A stretch of DNA of 46,259 nucleotides from Methanobacteriota archaeon. Lineage in GTDB: Archaea > Thermoplasmatota > Thermoplasmata > Methanomassiliicoccales > Methanomassiliicoccaceae. Positions 16,000 to 24,639 of the stretch are shown here, piece by piece; positions within the stretch are counted from its first letter, which is position 1; each line of letters starts with the position of its first letter. The DNA lies in contig JAAYTA010000081.1 of NCBI GenBank assembly GCA_012518185.1, positions 1-46,259 on the forward strand, written 5' to 3'. The notes under the pieces were generated by a model. The model saw only the letters and a program-made list of their open reading frames with translations, did not search any database and was not told the DNA's origin. The position numbers were made by a program, and so were the translations under genes.

Positions 16000-16697
16000 G
16001 TACTAACAATAAGATCGATATCAGAGAACTGGCCGATCTTCCAAATTATAAAAGTGAATATACTTCCCAGCTCGAAGAGTTAGCTATAACTAATATCTCT
16101 GAGCTAATGGATGCCCTAGCCGATGAAGATGCTATGATGGAAATCAAGGAAACTCTTGATATCGATTCTGATGACATCGCTTTATGGAAAAAAGAATTAG
16201 GGATGGAAAAATCATCTGGGAAGGTGGCTGAGGAAGAAGTAAGCACAGAAATTGTCGAACTCGATTCAGAGGACGATGAGGAATACTTCTACCGCGTCAA
16301 GAAGAAGCCTGAGTTAGATGAGGAGACAGAAAGATTACTGGCACTTCGAAATAAGATGTCCAATGATCGTACTATATTCCGACGTCAGGAATGGTTCCGC
16401 TATTCTCGTCTAGGTGAGGCATGGAGAAGGCCTCGAGGTCTACACTCTAAGATGAGACAAAGTATACGCTACCGTCCTGCTGCAGTTAGCATTGGATACC
16501 GCGGACCAGCGAAAGTTCGTGGATTACATCCTTCTGGCTTCCAGGAAGTAATAGTACATAATCCTGAACAGCTCGAAGATATTGATGCCAAGACACAGGC
16601 AGTTAGAGTAGGCTCGAGCGTAGGCTTTAAAAAGAGGTTAGCTATCGAGACTAAAGCTGATGAGATGGGCATTCGTGTGCTCAATAGGGTGGGATAA
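15996..16697 (+). CDS. rpl32e: Large ribosomal subunit protein L32e (eL32) with N-terminal extension
   Basis: The C-terminal ~130 residues are a standard L32e, with FRRQEWFRYSRLGEAWRRPRGLHSKMRQSIRYRPAAVSIGYRGPAKVRGLHPSGFQEV. The first ~100 residues are an added acidic segment with weak helix-hairpin-helix character (LPNYKSEYTSQLEELAITNISELMDALAD) and a Glu/Asp-rich linker. Haloarchaeal L32e also carries an N-terminal HhH-like extension, so the arrangement is known but variable. Total length is 233 against about 130 for the core. It starts with GTG in an overlap with L6 (GTGA). Confidence 0.94.
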   Translation: MSTNNKIDIRELADLPNYKSEYTSQLEELAITNISELMDALADEDAMMEIKETLDIDSDDIALWKKELGMEKSSGKVAEEEVSTEIVELDSEDDEEYFYRVKKKPELDEETERLLALRNKMSNDRTIFRRQEWFRYSRLGEAWRRPRGLHSKMRQSIRYRPAAVSIGYRGPAKVRGLHPSGFQEVIVHNPEQLEDIDAKTQAVRVGSSVGFKKRLAIETKADEMGIRVLNRVG

Positions 16698-16699
16698 AT

Positions 16700-17155
16700 A
16701 TGGACCTCAAGAACCAAAAACGCATGGCTGCTGAGATCCTAGATTGTGGATATAATCGAGTTTGGATAGATCCGAACCGAGTAGAAGATGTAGCAGATGC
16801 TATAACTCGAGCAGATATCAGAACTGCTATAGCCTCTGGTACTATCAAGGCTCGCCCTAAGAAAGGAATCTCCAAGGGGAGAACTCGACATGACCAGGCT
16901 CAGCGCAAGAAAGGACGTCAGCGTGGTCCAGGATCCCGTAAGGGAACAACAGGTGCCAGGACTCCTGCTAAGAGAGAATGGATAAGGACTATTAGGCCCA
17001 TCCGTGCTACTCTCAGGGAATTAAGAGATGAGAATCAGATCTCTCGCTCCGTATATCGGGAGTTCTACATGAAAGCTAAAGGTGGAATGTTCAGGAGCCG
17101 CAATCACTTGATTTCGCACCTTAAGTCTGAAGGACACCTCAAGGAGGGACAGTGA
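16700..17155 (+). CDS. rpl19e: Large ribosomal subunit protein L19e (eL19)
   Basis: A 151-residue, strongly basic L19e. The recognisable parts are MDLKNQKRMAAEILDCGYNRVWIDPNRVEDVADAITRADIRTAI, the glycine/basic segment KGISKGRTRHDQAQRKKGRQRGPGSRKGTTGAR, and RTIRPIRATLRELRDENQISRSVYREFYMKAKGGMFRSRNHL. It is archaeal/eukaryotic specific and makes an intersubunit bridge. It starts two bases after the L32e stop. Confidence 0.96.
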   Translation: MDLKNQKRMAAEILDCGYNRVWIDPNRVEDVADAITRADIRTAIASGTIKARPKKGISKGRTRHDQAQRKKGRQRGPGSRKGTTGARTPAKREWIRTIRPIRATLRELRDENQISRSVYREFYMKAKGGMFRSRNHLISHLKSEGHLKEGQ

Positions 17156-17156
17156 T

Positions 17157-17657
17157 ATGGCAGAGGGTCCAAGATACAGAGTTAACTTCCGCCGAAGGCG
17201 GGAGGGAAAGACTAATTATAGGCAGAGGCAGCGACTGCTACGCGCCCGCAAGCCGCGGGCCGTGGTAAGATTGTCTTTGCGCAATACAACCGTCCAGTTC
17301 ATAGATTTCAACTTCGAGGGCGATAGAGTACTTGCTCATGCAAACTCTAGTGAGTTATCTAAGTTAGGTTGGAGTGGCGCCACTAGTAATATTCCGGCCA
17401 CATACCTAACTGGCTATCTCGCTGGTAAGAGAGCTCTTGCCAATGGCGTTGAAGAGGCTGTACTGGACATAGGTCAGAGAATCCCAGCCAAGGGCTCGAA
17501 TGTATTCGCTGCTCTAAAGGGAATGCTTGATGCCGGCGTGAACATACCTTTTGGGGAAGGAGTATTTCCTTCTGAAGAAAGGATTTCAGGCAAACACATC
17601 GATGAGGACATCGAGAAGATGATCAAAGAAGTAATGAGCCGCATGGAGGTTGATTGA
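17157..17657 (+). CDS. rpl18: Large ribosomal subunit protein L18 (uL18)
   Basis: The 166-residue L18 (L5e type) starts with [51 protein letters not shown], and has [18 protein letters not shown] and [31 protein letters not shown]. It binds 5S rRNA with L5. A strong ribosome site (AAGGAGGGACAGTGAT) precedes ATG 17157. Archaeal length is longer than the bacterial form, as expected. Confidence 0.96.
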   Translation: MAEGPRYRVNFRRRREGKTNYRQRQRLLRARKPRAVVRLSLRNTTVQFIDFNFEGDRVLAHANSSELSKLGWSGATSNIPATYLTGYLAGKRALANGVEEAVLDIGQRIPAKGSNVFAALKGMLDAGVNIPFGEGVFPSEERISGKHIDEDIEKMIKEVMSRMEVD

Positions 17658-17659
17658 GG

Positions 17660-18352
17660 ATGGCCGACTGGATACCAAAAACTAAGCTAGGCAGGATGGT
17701 CCTGAATGGTGAAATAACTACTATGAGTCAGGCCCTTGCTACCAAACTCCCTCTGAGGGAGCCCGAAATCGTTGACATCCTCTTACCTGAGCTCAAGGAT
17801 GAAGTTCTTGACCTTAATATGGTCCAGCGTATGACTGACTCTGGAAGGAGAGTTAGGTTCGCTGCGACTTGTGCTATTGGCAACGGAGACGGCTTCATCG
17901 GACTTGGAAGAGCCAAGGGTAGAGAGGTCGGACCGACTATTAGAAAAGCGATCGACAACGCAAAACTCAATATGATTGAGATTAAGAGAGGATGCGGCTC
18001 ATGGGAATGCGGATGCGGCACTGCTCACTCATTCCCCATGACTGTCATTGGTAAATGTGGATCTGTTGAAGTAACACTTAAGCCCGCACCTCGTGGAGTC
18101 GGACTGGCAGTCGGTGACGTGGCAAAGAGTATTCTTGGATTAGCTGGAGTGAAAGATAGCTGGGGCTTTGCTCGTGGCCATACTAAAACTACAGTCAATT
18201 ATGCACTTGCCACATTTGACGCACTTAAGCGAACTGCTGAGATGAGAATATCTGAAGAGCAAAAACAATGTCTCAGAATAGTAAGTGGTCCCACCCAGAT
18301 CAGCGTAGCAGAATCAGACACCTCGGAGAATATTCGAGGCAGGGAAGCGTGA
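17660..18352 (+). CDS. rps5: Small ribosomal subunit protein S5 (uS5)
   Basis: A 230-residue S5 (S2e type). The double-stranded RNA-binding-like N-terminal domain includes [48 protein letters not shown]. The C-terminal domain has [45 protein letters not shown]5 guards the mRNA entry and decoding fidelity. The frame opens at TTG 17654, but GGAGGT at 17645-17650 fits ATG 17660. A Cys-rich insert ([11 protein letters not shown]) is typical of archaeal forms. Confidence 0.96.
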   Translation: MADWIPKTKLGRMVLNGEITTMSQALATKLPLREPEIVDILLPELKDEVLDLNMVQRMTDSGRRVRFAATCAIGNGDGFIGLGRAKGREVGPTIRKAIDNAKLNMIEIKRGCGSWECGCGTAHSFPMTVIGKCGSVEVTLKPAPRGVGLAVGDVAKSILGLAGVKDSWGFARGHTKTTVNYALATFDALKRTAEMRISEEQKQCLRIVSGPTQISVAESDTSENIRGREA

Positions 18353-18357
18353 TTTAA

Positions 18358-18822
18358 ATGGCGTTCGCTGTCATCAGAGTACGTGGGAATATAGATACTA
18401 GACACGATATTGGAGATACTTTAACTCTCCTCCGCTTAAATAGGATAAATCATTGTGTAGTTATTCCTCAAAACGATGTATATAGGGGAATGCTCCAGAA
18501 AGCTAAGGATTATATCACCTGGGGAGAGGTCTCAGATGAGACACTATCTAAGATGATCCAGGCTCGTGGCAGACTCTCAGGAGATAGAATTATTGATGAT
18601 GCTTATATTGCTGAGAACACTTCTTACGAGGATATGGATGCATTCGCTAAGGGAATCATTGCTGGTGAGATCAAGTATGCTGATCTCAAAGATGTGAAAC
18701 CCTTATTCAGATTACATCCTCCAAAGCAAGGCTACGAAGGTGTAAAGAGACCCTTTACGCTCAAAGGCGCGCTAGGATATCGTGGTGAGAAGATCAATAT
18801 CCTCATAGAGAGGATGCTGTGA
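18358..18822 (+). CDS. rpl30: Large ribosomal subunit protein L30 (uL30)
   Basis: The 154-residue archaeal L30 (L7e type) has FAVIRVRGNIDTRHDIGDTLTLLRLNRINHCVVIP, the L30 core, then WGEVSDETLSKMIQARGRLSGDRIID and a C-terminal FRLHPPKQGYEGVKRPFTLKGALGYRGEKINILIERML. Bacterial L30 is only about 60 residues, so the length is diagnostic of the archaeal type. It lies between S5 and L15 as usual. Confidence 0.95.
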   Translation: MAFAVIRVRGNIDTRHDIGDTLTLLRLNRINHCVVIPQNDVYRGMLQKAKDYITWGEVSDETLSKMIQARGRLSGDRIIDDAYIAENTSYEDMDAFAKGIIAGEIKYADLKDVKPLFRLHPPKQGYEGVKRPFTLKGALGYRGEKINILIERML

Positions 18823-18831
18823 GGTATCAAA

Positions 18832-19257
18832 ATGCCTAGCAGGACTAGTAAATTTAGAGGTAGTAGAACTCACGGAAGAGGAAAAAAAGCAGGCCGTGGT
18901 GCTGGTCTTAGAGGAGGGCGTGGAAACGCCGGCTTACTTAAGCACAAGACCATCTCCAGACTCAAATATGATCCCATGCGCTTTGGAAGACATGGATTCA
19001 AGCGGCCTCAAAAGGTTGTCTCGGCCAAGATCACCCTCAATATTGGAGATCTAGATGAAAAGCTCGATGAGCTCTTAAAATCAGGCTTCGCAGTGAAGCA
19101 AGATGATAAGATAAAACTAAATTTAACCAATATGGGTGTCGATAAACTTCTTGGGTTCGGCAGGACTGCCAACTCCTACGATATCGTTGTGTCTGATTAT
19201 TCAGAAAGAGCGAAGGAGAAGTTGGAGGCCGCCGGAGGTTCCATACAGCAGCCGTAA
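18832..19257 (+). CDS. rpl15: Large ribosomal subunit protein L15 (uL15)
   Basis: At 141 residues it opens with the glycine/arginine-rich RTSKFRGSRTHGRGKKAGRGAGLRGGRGNAGLLKHK segment that threads into 23S rRNA, followed by the L18e/L15 fold with ITLNIGDLDEKLDELLKSGFAVKQDD and the end GFGRTANSYDIVVSDYSERAKEKLEAAGG. GAGGTATCAAA precedes the ATG. It is the last ribosomal protein gene before secY, as in most archaea and bacteria. Confidence 0.95.
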   Translation: MPSRTSKFRGSRTHGRGKKAGRGAGLRGGRGNAGLLKHKTISRLKYDPMRFGRHGFKRPQKVVSAKITLNIGDLDEKLDELLKSGFAVKQDDKIKLNLTNMGVDKLLGFGRTANSYDIVVSDYSERAKEKLEAAGGSIQQP

Positions 19258-19288
19258 ATTAGTCGTATAGAAGTTCAGGGATGAACAC

Positions 19289-20869
19289 ATGGCCGAACAA
19301 AAGAGTATGCTTTACAGATTGAAGCCACTGACAGACAGGCTTCCCACGGTCCAGCGTCCAGAAGGGCATGTCCACTTCAGGACCAAGATAATGTGGGTCA
19401 TCCTAATGTTGGTCTTCTATTTCATAATGACAAACGTCTTCATCTATGGATTAGATAAAGGTCAGAGCCTAGACCTATTCGCCCAATACAGGGCTATCTT
19501 GGCGGGCGCGCAAGGTTCGTTGATGCACCTTGGTATTGGCCCAATAGTGACGGCGTCTATCATTATGCAACTGTTTGTTGGAGCCAAGATTATCCGTCTG
19601 GACCTAACAAATGACGAGGATAAGGCTATGTATCAGGGAGCTCAAAAGTTCCTGGTATTAGTCATGATCCTCGTCGAATCAGTTCCTCAAGTATTCGGTT
19701 ACCTTGTCCCATCTGCTACGTTTGTCTCTGGACTTAATGGCGTTGTTGGGGCAGGCGGCCTAATCGATGGCCAGGGATTAGCGCAAATAATCATCATAGC
19801 GCAGTTATTCATCGGTTCCTATCTCGTATTCTTAATGGATGAAGTAGTGTCCAAATGGGGTATAGGTAGTGGAATATCTCTATTCATTGCAGCGGGAGTA
19901 TCGCAAGCAATATTCACGGGGACGGCAAATTGGGTCCCCATGATGCCTGGTGAAGCAGTAAGTCTAAACAATCCCCCTTCGGGTACAATTCCTAAGACGA
20001 TCTACTTCCTCACCAATATGTCTGCAGGCGATCTTGCAGGAGGGGGTTATGAATCCATACTATTATCGCCGCCGAATCCAATGATTGCTTTAATTGGGAC
20101 GATAATAATTTTCATGTTCGTCGCATATATTGAGTCCACGAGAATAGAGCTCCCTCTAGCACACGGTGGTGCAAGGGGAGCTAGAGGACGATATCCTATC
20201 AAATTACTCTATGCATCTAACATCCCAGTCATACTTATGGCTGCATTATTGGCAAATGTAAGTATGTTTAGTCTCCTATTGTATAATCCTGAGAGTGTTC
20301 TATCTCAGATACCCTTAATTGGCCATAATGATTGGCTAGGCTATTTCGAACCGGGAGATACTCACCCCGCAGGAGGTCTAGCATGGTATCTATCAGCACC
20401 TCGTGGTTTAGCTGATTGGCTACTGCCTATGCTGAATCCTAGTGCATATTCTGCACAAGTATATGGCCATAGTTCATTACAGATACTCATTCGTGTATTG
20501 ACATACTTTGGCGTCATGGTTGTTGGATCTATCGTCTTTGCTAAATTCTGGATTATGACTACGAATATGGGCCCTGAAGCTGTAGCTAGAAAGATTGATA
20601 GCTCCGGCCTTCAGATTCCAGGCTTCAGGCGTGATCCGCGGGTTCTGAAGCGAGTATTGGAGAGATATATTCCAGTAGTTACAGTAATATCAGGAGCATT
20701 AGTAGGTGCTCTTGCAGCGGGGGCAGATCTAATAGGTACCGTAGGTAATGCATCAGGTACTGGTGTTCTACTTGCAGTAGGTATCCTAATCCAGTTCTAT
20801 GAAGCGCTGGGTCGCGAACAAATGATGGAGATGCATCCAATGCTCAGAGGCTTCTTCGGAGGTGACTAA
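19289..20869 (+). CDS. secY: Preprotein translocase subunit SecY
   Basis: This 526-residue protein has about ten hydrophobic segments and SecY/Sec61-alpha landmarks: YRLKPLTDRLPTVQRPEGHVHFRTKIMWV at the N-terminus, FAQYRAILAGAQGSLMHLGIGPIVTASIIMQLF (plug and TM2 region), EVVSKWGIGSGISLFIAAGV, and ESTRIELPLAHGGARGARGRYPIKLLYASNIPVI. It is the channel for secretion and membrane insertion. It is slightly longer than typical archaeal SecY (about 440-490), with extra residues in the external loop around GMPGEAVSLNNPP and in the loop before the LPMLNPSAYS segment. A gap of 31 bases separates it from L15. Confidence 0.96.
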   Translation: MAEQKSMLYRLKPLTDRLPTVQRPEGHVHFRTKIMWVILMLVFYFIMTNVFIYGLDKGQSLDLFAQYRAILAGAQGSLMHLGIGPIVTASIIMQLFVGAKIIRLDLTNDEDKAMYQGAQKFLVLVMILVESVPQVFGYLVPSATFVSGLNGVVGAGGLIDGQGLAQIIIIAQLFIGSYLVFLMDEVVSKWGIGSGISLFIAAGVSQAIFTGTANWVPMMPGEAVSLNNPPSGTIPKTIYFLTNMSAGDLAGGGYESILLSPPNPMIALIGTIIIFMFVAYIESTRIELPLAHGGARGARGRYPIKLLYASNIPVILMAALLANVSMFSLLLYNPESVLSQIPLIGHNDWLGYFEPGDTHPAGGLAWYLSAPRGLADWLLPMLNPSAYSAQVYGHSSLQILIRVLTYFGVMVVGSIVFAKFWIMTTNMGPEAVARKIDSSGLQIPGFRRDPRVLKRVLERYIPVVTVISGALVGALAAGADLIGTVGNASGTGVLLAVGILIQFYEALGREQMMEMHPMLRGFFGGD

Positions 20870-20871
20870 CT

Positions 20872-21540
20872 ATGACAGCAAACATGCCGTCGGCCCCTTC
20901 TACACCGACAGGTAAAAAACAATCTAATACTTTCATCACAATATTTGTATTCCTATTAGCGATGTTCATCCTATTCAACAATGACCTTCGCTTTGGATTA
21001 GGTAGATTAGTTGGACATGTACTAAATCCTCTTATCGGATTTGGCGGTTCATCTCCTGTATTGACTCTCATCCTTGCAGGTATTGTGATGACGGGTCTTA
21101 CAACACTGATAAGGCATTTCTTCACAGATTATGTTGCACAGGCACAAAGCCAATCGATCGTGAGTGCATTCAATAAGGAATTTCGCCAAGCTAGACAAGA
21201 GAATAATCTCTACAAGATGAAGAAGCTCGGCGAGCAGCAGAATGAAATCCTACAGAAGAGCATGGATGTATCTACTGGTCAAATGAAACTCATGCCATTC
21301 ACTATGCTGATAATAATTCCTATCTTCGCATGGGTGGCAGTATTCATAAATGGCCTTGATGGTGCTGCCATAGTGAATGTACCTTGGTCCGATTCAGTAG
21401 ATCTAAATAAAAGTACTATCTTGCCGCACTGGATCCTACTATATTCATTGATTAGCATTCCATTTGCCCAGATATTGAATCGCACTCTTCGCTATTTCAC
21501 CTTCAAAAAGAGGCTTCAGGAGTTAGAGGCCGAGGCATGA
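20872..21540 (+). CDS. DUF106 membrane protein (EMC3/TMCO1/YidC superfamily)
   Basis: The 222-residue protein has three main hydrophobic segments (FITIFVFLLAMFILFNN; VLTLILAGIVMTGLTTLI; MPFTMLIIIPIFAWVAVFI) plus a C-terminal one. Between them lies a long charged coiled-coil-like helix with FNKEFRQARQENNLYKMKKLGEQQNEILQKSMD. This is the archaeal DUF106 pattern, a member of the Oxa1/YidC/EMC3 insertase superfamily. It lies two bases after secY and ahead of cmk, as in many euryarchaea, consistent with a role in membrane protein insertion. Confidence 0.9.
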   Translation: MTANMPSAPSTPTGKKQSNTFITIFVFLLAMFILFNNDLRFGLGRLVGHVLNPLIGFGGSSPVLTLILAGIVMTGLTTLIRHFFTDYVAQAQSQSIVSAFNKEFRQARQENNLYKMKKLGEQQNEILQKSMDVSTGQMKLMPFTMLIIIPIFAWVAVFINGLDGAAIVNVPWSDSVDLNKSTILPHWILLYSLISIPFAQILNRTLRYFTFKKRLQELEAEA

Positions 21541-22088
21541 GGATCACTATCTCAGGTCCACCTGGCTCAGGCAAGACCACAGTCTGCCGCATACTGGGTG
21601 AACATCTTGGCCTAGAGATAGTTAGCTCAGGTCACATATTCAGGCAGATGGCAGAAGAGCGTGAAATGTCATTAGCAGAATTTGGCCACCTCTGTGAAAC
21701 GGATCCAGAGGCCGATCTGATATTAGATAATCGCATGGTAGAGATTGCACGTAATTCAGACAATATCTGTCTAGAAGGTCGTCTATCTGCACATATGCTA
21801 ACTCGTCATAGCATAGAGGCGTTTCGAGTGCTAATGCTGGCAGATATTGATGAAAGATCAAAGCGTGTCGTCACACGAGAAGGGGGTACTTGGGAGCAAA
21901 GAAAGCGAGAAATAGAGGATCGCGAAGCTTCTGAGGCTAAACGCTATAAGGCATATTATAATATTGATATCAATGACAAAGACGTCTATGATTTGGTCAT
22001 AGATACGACTAATATTCCGGCTGAAGATGTAGCTGGGAGAATTATAAGAGAGGTGAGGAAACATAGCCGAGATGCTTGTAAGGGATAA
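21537..22088 (+). CDS. cmk: Cytidylate (CMP) kinase, archaeal type
   Basis: A 183-residue P-loop kinase: MRITISGPPGSGKTTVCRILGEHLGLEIVSSGHIFRQMA, then NICLEGRLSAHMLTR, and the lid-like REGGTWEQRKREIEDREASEAKRYKAYYNIDINDKDVYDLVIDTT. This is the archaeal CMP kinase family, which makes CDP or dCDP from CMP or dCMP. In euryarchaea it normally sits between DUF106/L34e and L14e/cbf5; here no L34e or L14e gene intervenes. It overlaps DUF106 by four bases and cbf5 by 17. Confidence 0.93.
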   Translation: MRITISGPPGSGKTTVCRILGEHLGLEIVSSGHIFRQMAEEREMSLAEFGHLCETDPEADLILDNRMVEIARNSDNICLEGRLSAHMLTRHSIEAFRVLMLADIDERSKRVVTREGGTWEQRKREIEDREASEAKRYKAYYNIDINDKDVYDLVIDTTNIPAEDVAGRIIREVRKHSRDACKG

Positions 22089-23019
22089 GAATCCACTAAT
22101 GGTTCAAGCGGGCAAGCACCCTTCAAATCGCACTATAGAGGAACTTCTTGAAGCAGGAGTCCTCAATATGGACAAGCCTATGGGTCCAACCTCTCATCAA
22201 GCTACTGCATGGGTTAGAGATATTTTAGGAGTAGACAAGATAGGCCATGGTGGCACACTCGATCCTAAGGTATCTGGCGTTCTTCCAGTCGCAACTGGGC
22301 GTGCTGTACGATCTCTAAGCTTGACCCTAAAGGCTGACAAAGAATACATTTGCATGATGCGTCTCCACCGAGATAAAGATGAAGAATCTATCCGAAGCGT
22401 CATGAAAACATTTATTGGAAGAATATATCAAACACCTCCTGTGCGCTCGGCTGTAAAACGACAATTACGTGTGCGCACAATACATGAGTTAGAATTGTTA
22501 GAAATAGATGGTAGGGATGTCCTCTTTCGCGTAGATTGCGATGCTGGCACATATATTAGGACACTCTGCGTAGACATCGGCGATGCTCTAGCAGTAGGGG
22601 CTAGTATGGAGGATTTGCGAAGGACACGCTCAGGGAATATGACCGAAAATGATGCATTCATTCTACAAGATATCAAGGATGCATATGTAGAATGGAAAGA
22701 AGAGGGAGATGAAACTTGGTTACGTCGCATAATCCAGCCGCTTGAAGTACTATTCGAACCAATTCAAAAAGTCATCATTAAGGACTCTGCTGTTGATGCC
22801 ATATGTCATGGAGCTGATTTGGCCGCTGTAGGTGTGTATAAAGCGGACTCATCTATATTAGAAAATATGCCTGTAGCTCTCATGACTTCTAAAGGAGAGG
22901 CAGTTGCATTAGGTGTTGCCAAGATGTCAGCTACTGATATGATCTCCGTTAATGAAGGAATTGCAGTTCTTACAGATAGAGTATTCATGTCTACTGGCAC
23001 ATATCCTAGAATGTGGTAG
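22072..23019 (+). CDS. cbf5: tRNA/rRNA pseudouridine synthase Cbf5 (H/ACA RNP catalytic subunit)
   Basis: The 315-residue protein has GVLNMDKPMGPTSHQATAWVRDILGVDKIGHGGTLDPKVSGVLPVATGRAVR, which contains the catalytic Asp in GGTLDPKV. It then has TPPVRSAVKRQLRVRTIHELELLE and AGTYIRTLCVDIG, and a C-terminal PUA domain with ICHGADLAAVGVY and MTSKGEAVALGVAKMS. It isomerises uridines in rRNA and tRNA, guided by H/ACA RNAs with Nop10, Gar1 and L7Ae. ATG 22072 lies inside cmk; ATG 22099 is another possible start. It appears to end the operon. Confidence 0.94.
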   Translation: MLVRDKNPLMVQAGKHPSNRTIEELLEAGVLNMDKPMGPTSHQATAWVRDILGVDKIGHGGTLDPKVSGVLPVATGRAVRSLSLTLKADKEYICMMRLHRDKDEESIRSVMKTFIGRIYQTPPVRSAVKRQLRVRTIHELELLEIDGRDVLFRVDCDAGTYIRTLCVDIGDALAVGASMEDLRRTRSGNMTENDAFILQDIKDAYVEWKEEGDETWLRRIIQPLEVLFEPIQKVIIKDSAVDAICHGADLAAVGVYKADSSILENMPVALMTSKGEAVALGVAKMSATDMISVNEGIAVLTDRVFMSTGTYPRMW

Positions 23020-23211
23020 AAATACTCGTTCCAGTATCGCCTCCAATATCATATATCATTTCAAATGAAATTACTCGTAAATATTCACTAGTTCTGACTG
23101 ACAATAAATCAGCTTATATTCTGTTTAATCTTAAAAATGATTGATTTCTGACATTGGTCTTTTATCCAATACTATGCTGAATATGATTTTGAATGTATTT
23201 ATCAAATAATC

Positions 23212-23238
23212 ATATTAATAAATTTTAATATTGTTTTT
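23212..23238 (+). terminator. Candidate terminator after the ribosomal/secY/cbf5 operon
   Basis: The stem ATATTAA 23212-23218 pairs with TTAATAT 23225-23231 over a six-base loop, followed by TTTTT at 23234-23238. It lies between convergent genes and could also stop transcription of the opposite gene. Archaeal termination depends mainly on T-runs, and the stem is all A/T, so this is a weak call. The rest of 23020-23269 is AT-rich and shows no gene. Confidence 0.3.
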
Positions 23239-23269
23239 AATAATCTTCTCTAAGTGGTAATTTACATCA

Positions 23270-23836
23270 TCACATAGGAAGAATTTTTCGTTCATAATAT
23301 GAGTTAATAAGCTGAGCTGCTGCAGAGTAGTAACAAATTGCTGAAAATATCAATGCAAGATATCCAGCAACGATTAGCGCCAATGTTGCATCTCCAAATA
23401 CGTCTGCGAGGCTAAGTCCAAGGAGAAATAGCGCCACACCTATAACTACCAATCCTGCAGCCATAATTCTAGATAATTTTAACATTGGTAGGACTAGGAG
23501 GAAAAATATTATGCTAGTTCCAGCAAACCAATATCCATCCATGACTGATTGCCCAGGGATAAGAAGTGAACGCATGAAAGATAATCCGGCTCCAAGACCT
23601 AATAATCCTCCAAAAACCATCCCCATGGTGCCAAACAATACTTCTCCACGGCGCATTTCAATAACTCCAATAATTAGCAATGGGATTGATACAGCTAAAA
23701 TCCACAATCCAAGGGCAGGTGCGAGTGTTACTTGGTCATCTGAGGTAGCAAAGAAGAATAATCCTAGATGGAGTACTCCTAATATGAAGAGTGTCGCCGG
23801 TCCGCCTGGTGCCCAGGCATGTTCACTAACCATCAT
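23270..23836 (-). CDS. Acetate/succinate transporter-like protein (GPR1/FUN34/YaaH family)
   Basis: The protein of about 188 residues has six hydrophobic segments. It follows the SatP/YaaH pattern: GGPATLFILGVLHLGLFFF, then GLWILAVSIPLLIIGVIEMRRGEVLFGTMGM, and the end AGYLALIFSAICYYSAAAQLINSYYERKILPM, which parallels the YaaH C-terminus. The family moves acetate or succinate with protons. The usual NPAPLGL entry motif is only loosely kept as APGGPATL, so substrate is open. The start is uncertain: ATG 23836 or 23833 fits the family, while TTG 23893 would add a short tail. A TATA-like TTTTAAATTT lies near 23970 on this strand. Confidence 0.72.
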   Translation of the reverse strand: MMVSEHAWAPGGPATLFILGVLHLGLFFFATSDDQVTLAPALGLWILAVSIPLLIIGVIEMRRGEVLFGTMGMVFGGLLGLGAGLSFMRSLLIPGQSVMDGYWFAGTSIIFFLLVLPMLKLSRIMAAGLVVIGVALFLLGLSLADVFGDATLALIVAGYLALIFSAICYYSAAAQLINSYYERKILPM

Positions 23837-23895
23837 ATTTCTGAGGAGTCCACATAATACATATTGACTGTGCTCATCAATGAATATTAACAATG

Positions 23896-23943
23896 TGTAA
23901 CGTACCTCGTTTTTCCTACTGAGAGATATGCTGCGACGTTACA
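23896..23943 (-). promoter_or_regulatory. Inverted repeat in the leader of the acetate-transporter-like gene
   Basis: TGTAACGT at 23896-23903 and ACGTTACA at 23936-23943 are perfect complements separated by 32 bases. They lie between the candidate TATA box (near 23970) and the start of the transporter gene. They could form a leader hairpin or two half-sites for a regulator. Confidence 0.35.
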
Positions 23944-24016
23944 TATTACTAGAATTTACCAGCTTACCAAATTTAAAAGCTGATAGTTATTCATGGGTAC
24001 TGATCCAATAACGTGA

Positions 24017-24379
24017 TTATTCTGTAGTACATGTCTTGCAAGCATCTTCTATCGGTGGCCATAAATCATCTCCAAGCTTGCTCCTGAGACGACCATGAAG
24101 ATCGAGCACCATTCTTTCATTAATCATTCTGAGCTCAACACCGCAGTCTCTGATTACATTAGGTGATGTCATTCCCCGAGTCATTAATTCGGCAATGTAT
24201 CGTTCGGTGAGACTCTGTATATCATCTTTCATAGAATTGACAATACTTACAATATCTTCTTCCGGTCTCATTTTAGGTCCATCAGGAGAGGGATGAACTC
24301 GTAATAGATCTTCTGCACAAGTTAAGATCATATCTTTAACCGAATCAGTTAGATATTGTAGATAAGTCACATCAGTCAT
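24017..24379 (-). CDS. Uncharacterised small helical protein
   Basis: I do not recognise this 120-residue protein. Starting at ATG 24379 (AGAGGAATATT upstream), it reads MTDVTYLQYLTDSVKDMILTCAEDLL, then an acidic helix-rich middle with IVSIVNSMKDDIQSLTERYIAELMTRG, and ends KLGDDLWPPIEDACKTCTTE. It has no signal peptide or membrane helix, and predicted structure is almost all helical. A further 14 codons are open upstream to a start at 24421. The two C-terminal Cys (CKTC) might bind a metal or form a disulfide. Codon use looks like that of a real gene and the ribosome site is good. It is single, with no operon partner. Confidence 0.6.
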   Translation of the reverse strand: MTDVTYLQYLTDSVKDMILTCAEDLLRVHPSPDGPKMRPEEDIVSIVNSMKDDIQSLTERYIAELMTRGMTSPNVIRDCGVELRMINERMVLDLHGRLRSKLGDDLWPPIEDACKTCTTE

Positions 24380-24639
24380 AATATTCCTCTTTGTAGTGGA
24401 GTTTACTGATAAGGCCTCCATTACATGTTCAATGGCGAGATATTCAATAGTATTTAATCTATAGTAAAATCCATCACTTCACACACGTATTAGCACTTAT
24501 TCATATGAATACTGATTAGCGATTGAGCTATCAGTACAATACCCAATCATTTATTGAATTATAGTAAATATATTTTAGCTATCTTGATCTGAGACATTTA
24601 AATCTGCCACGTGCATTGCTGTTCGGTCGGAGCATATTC

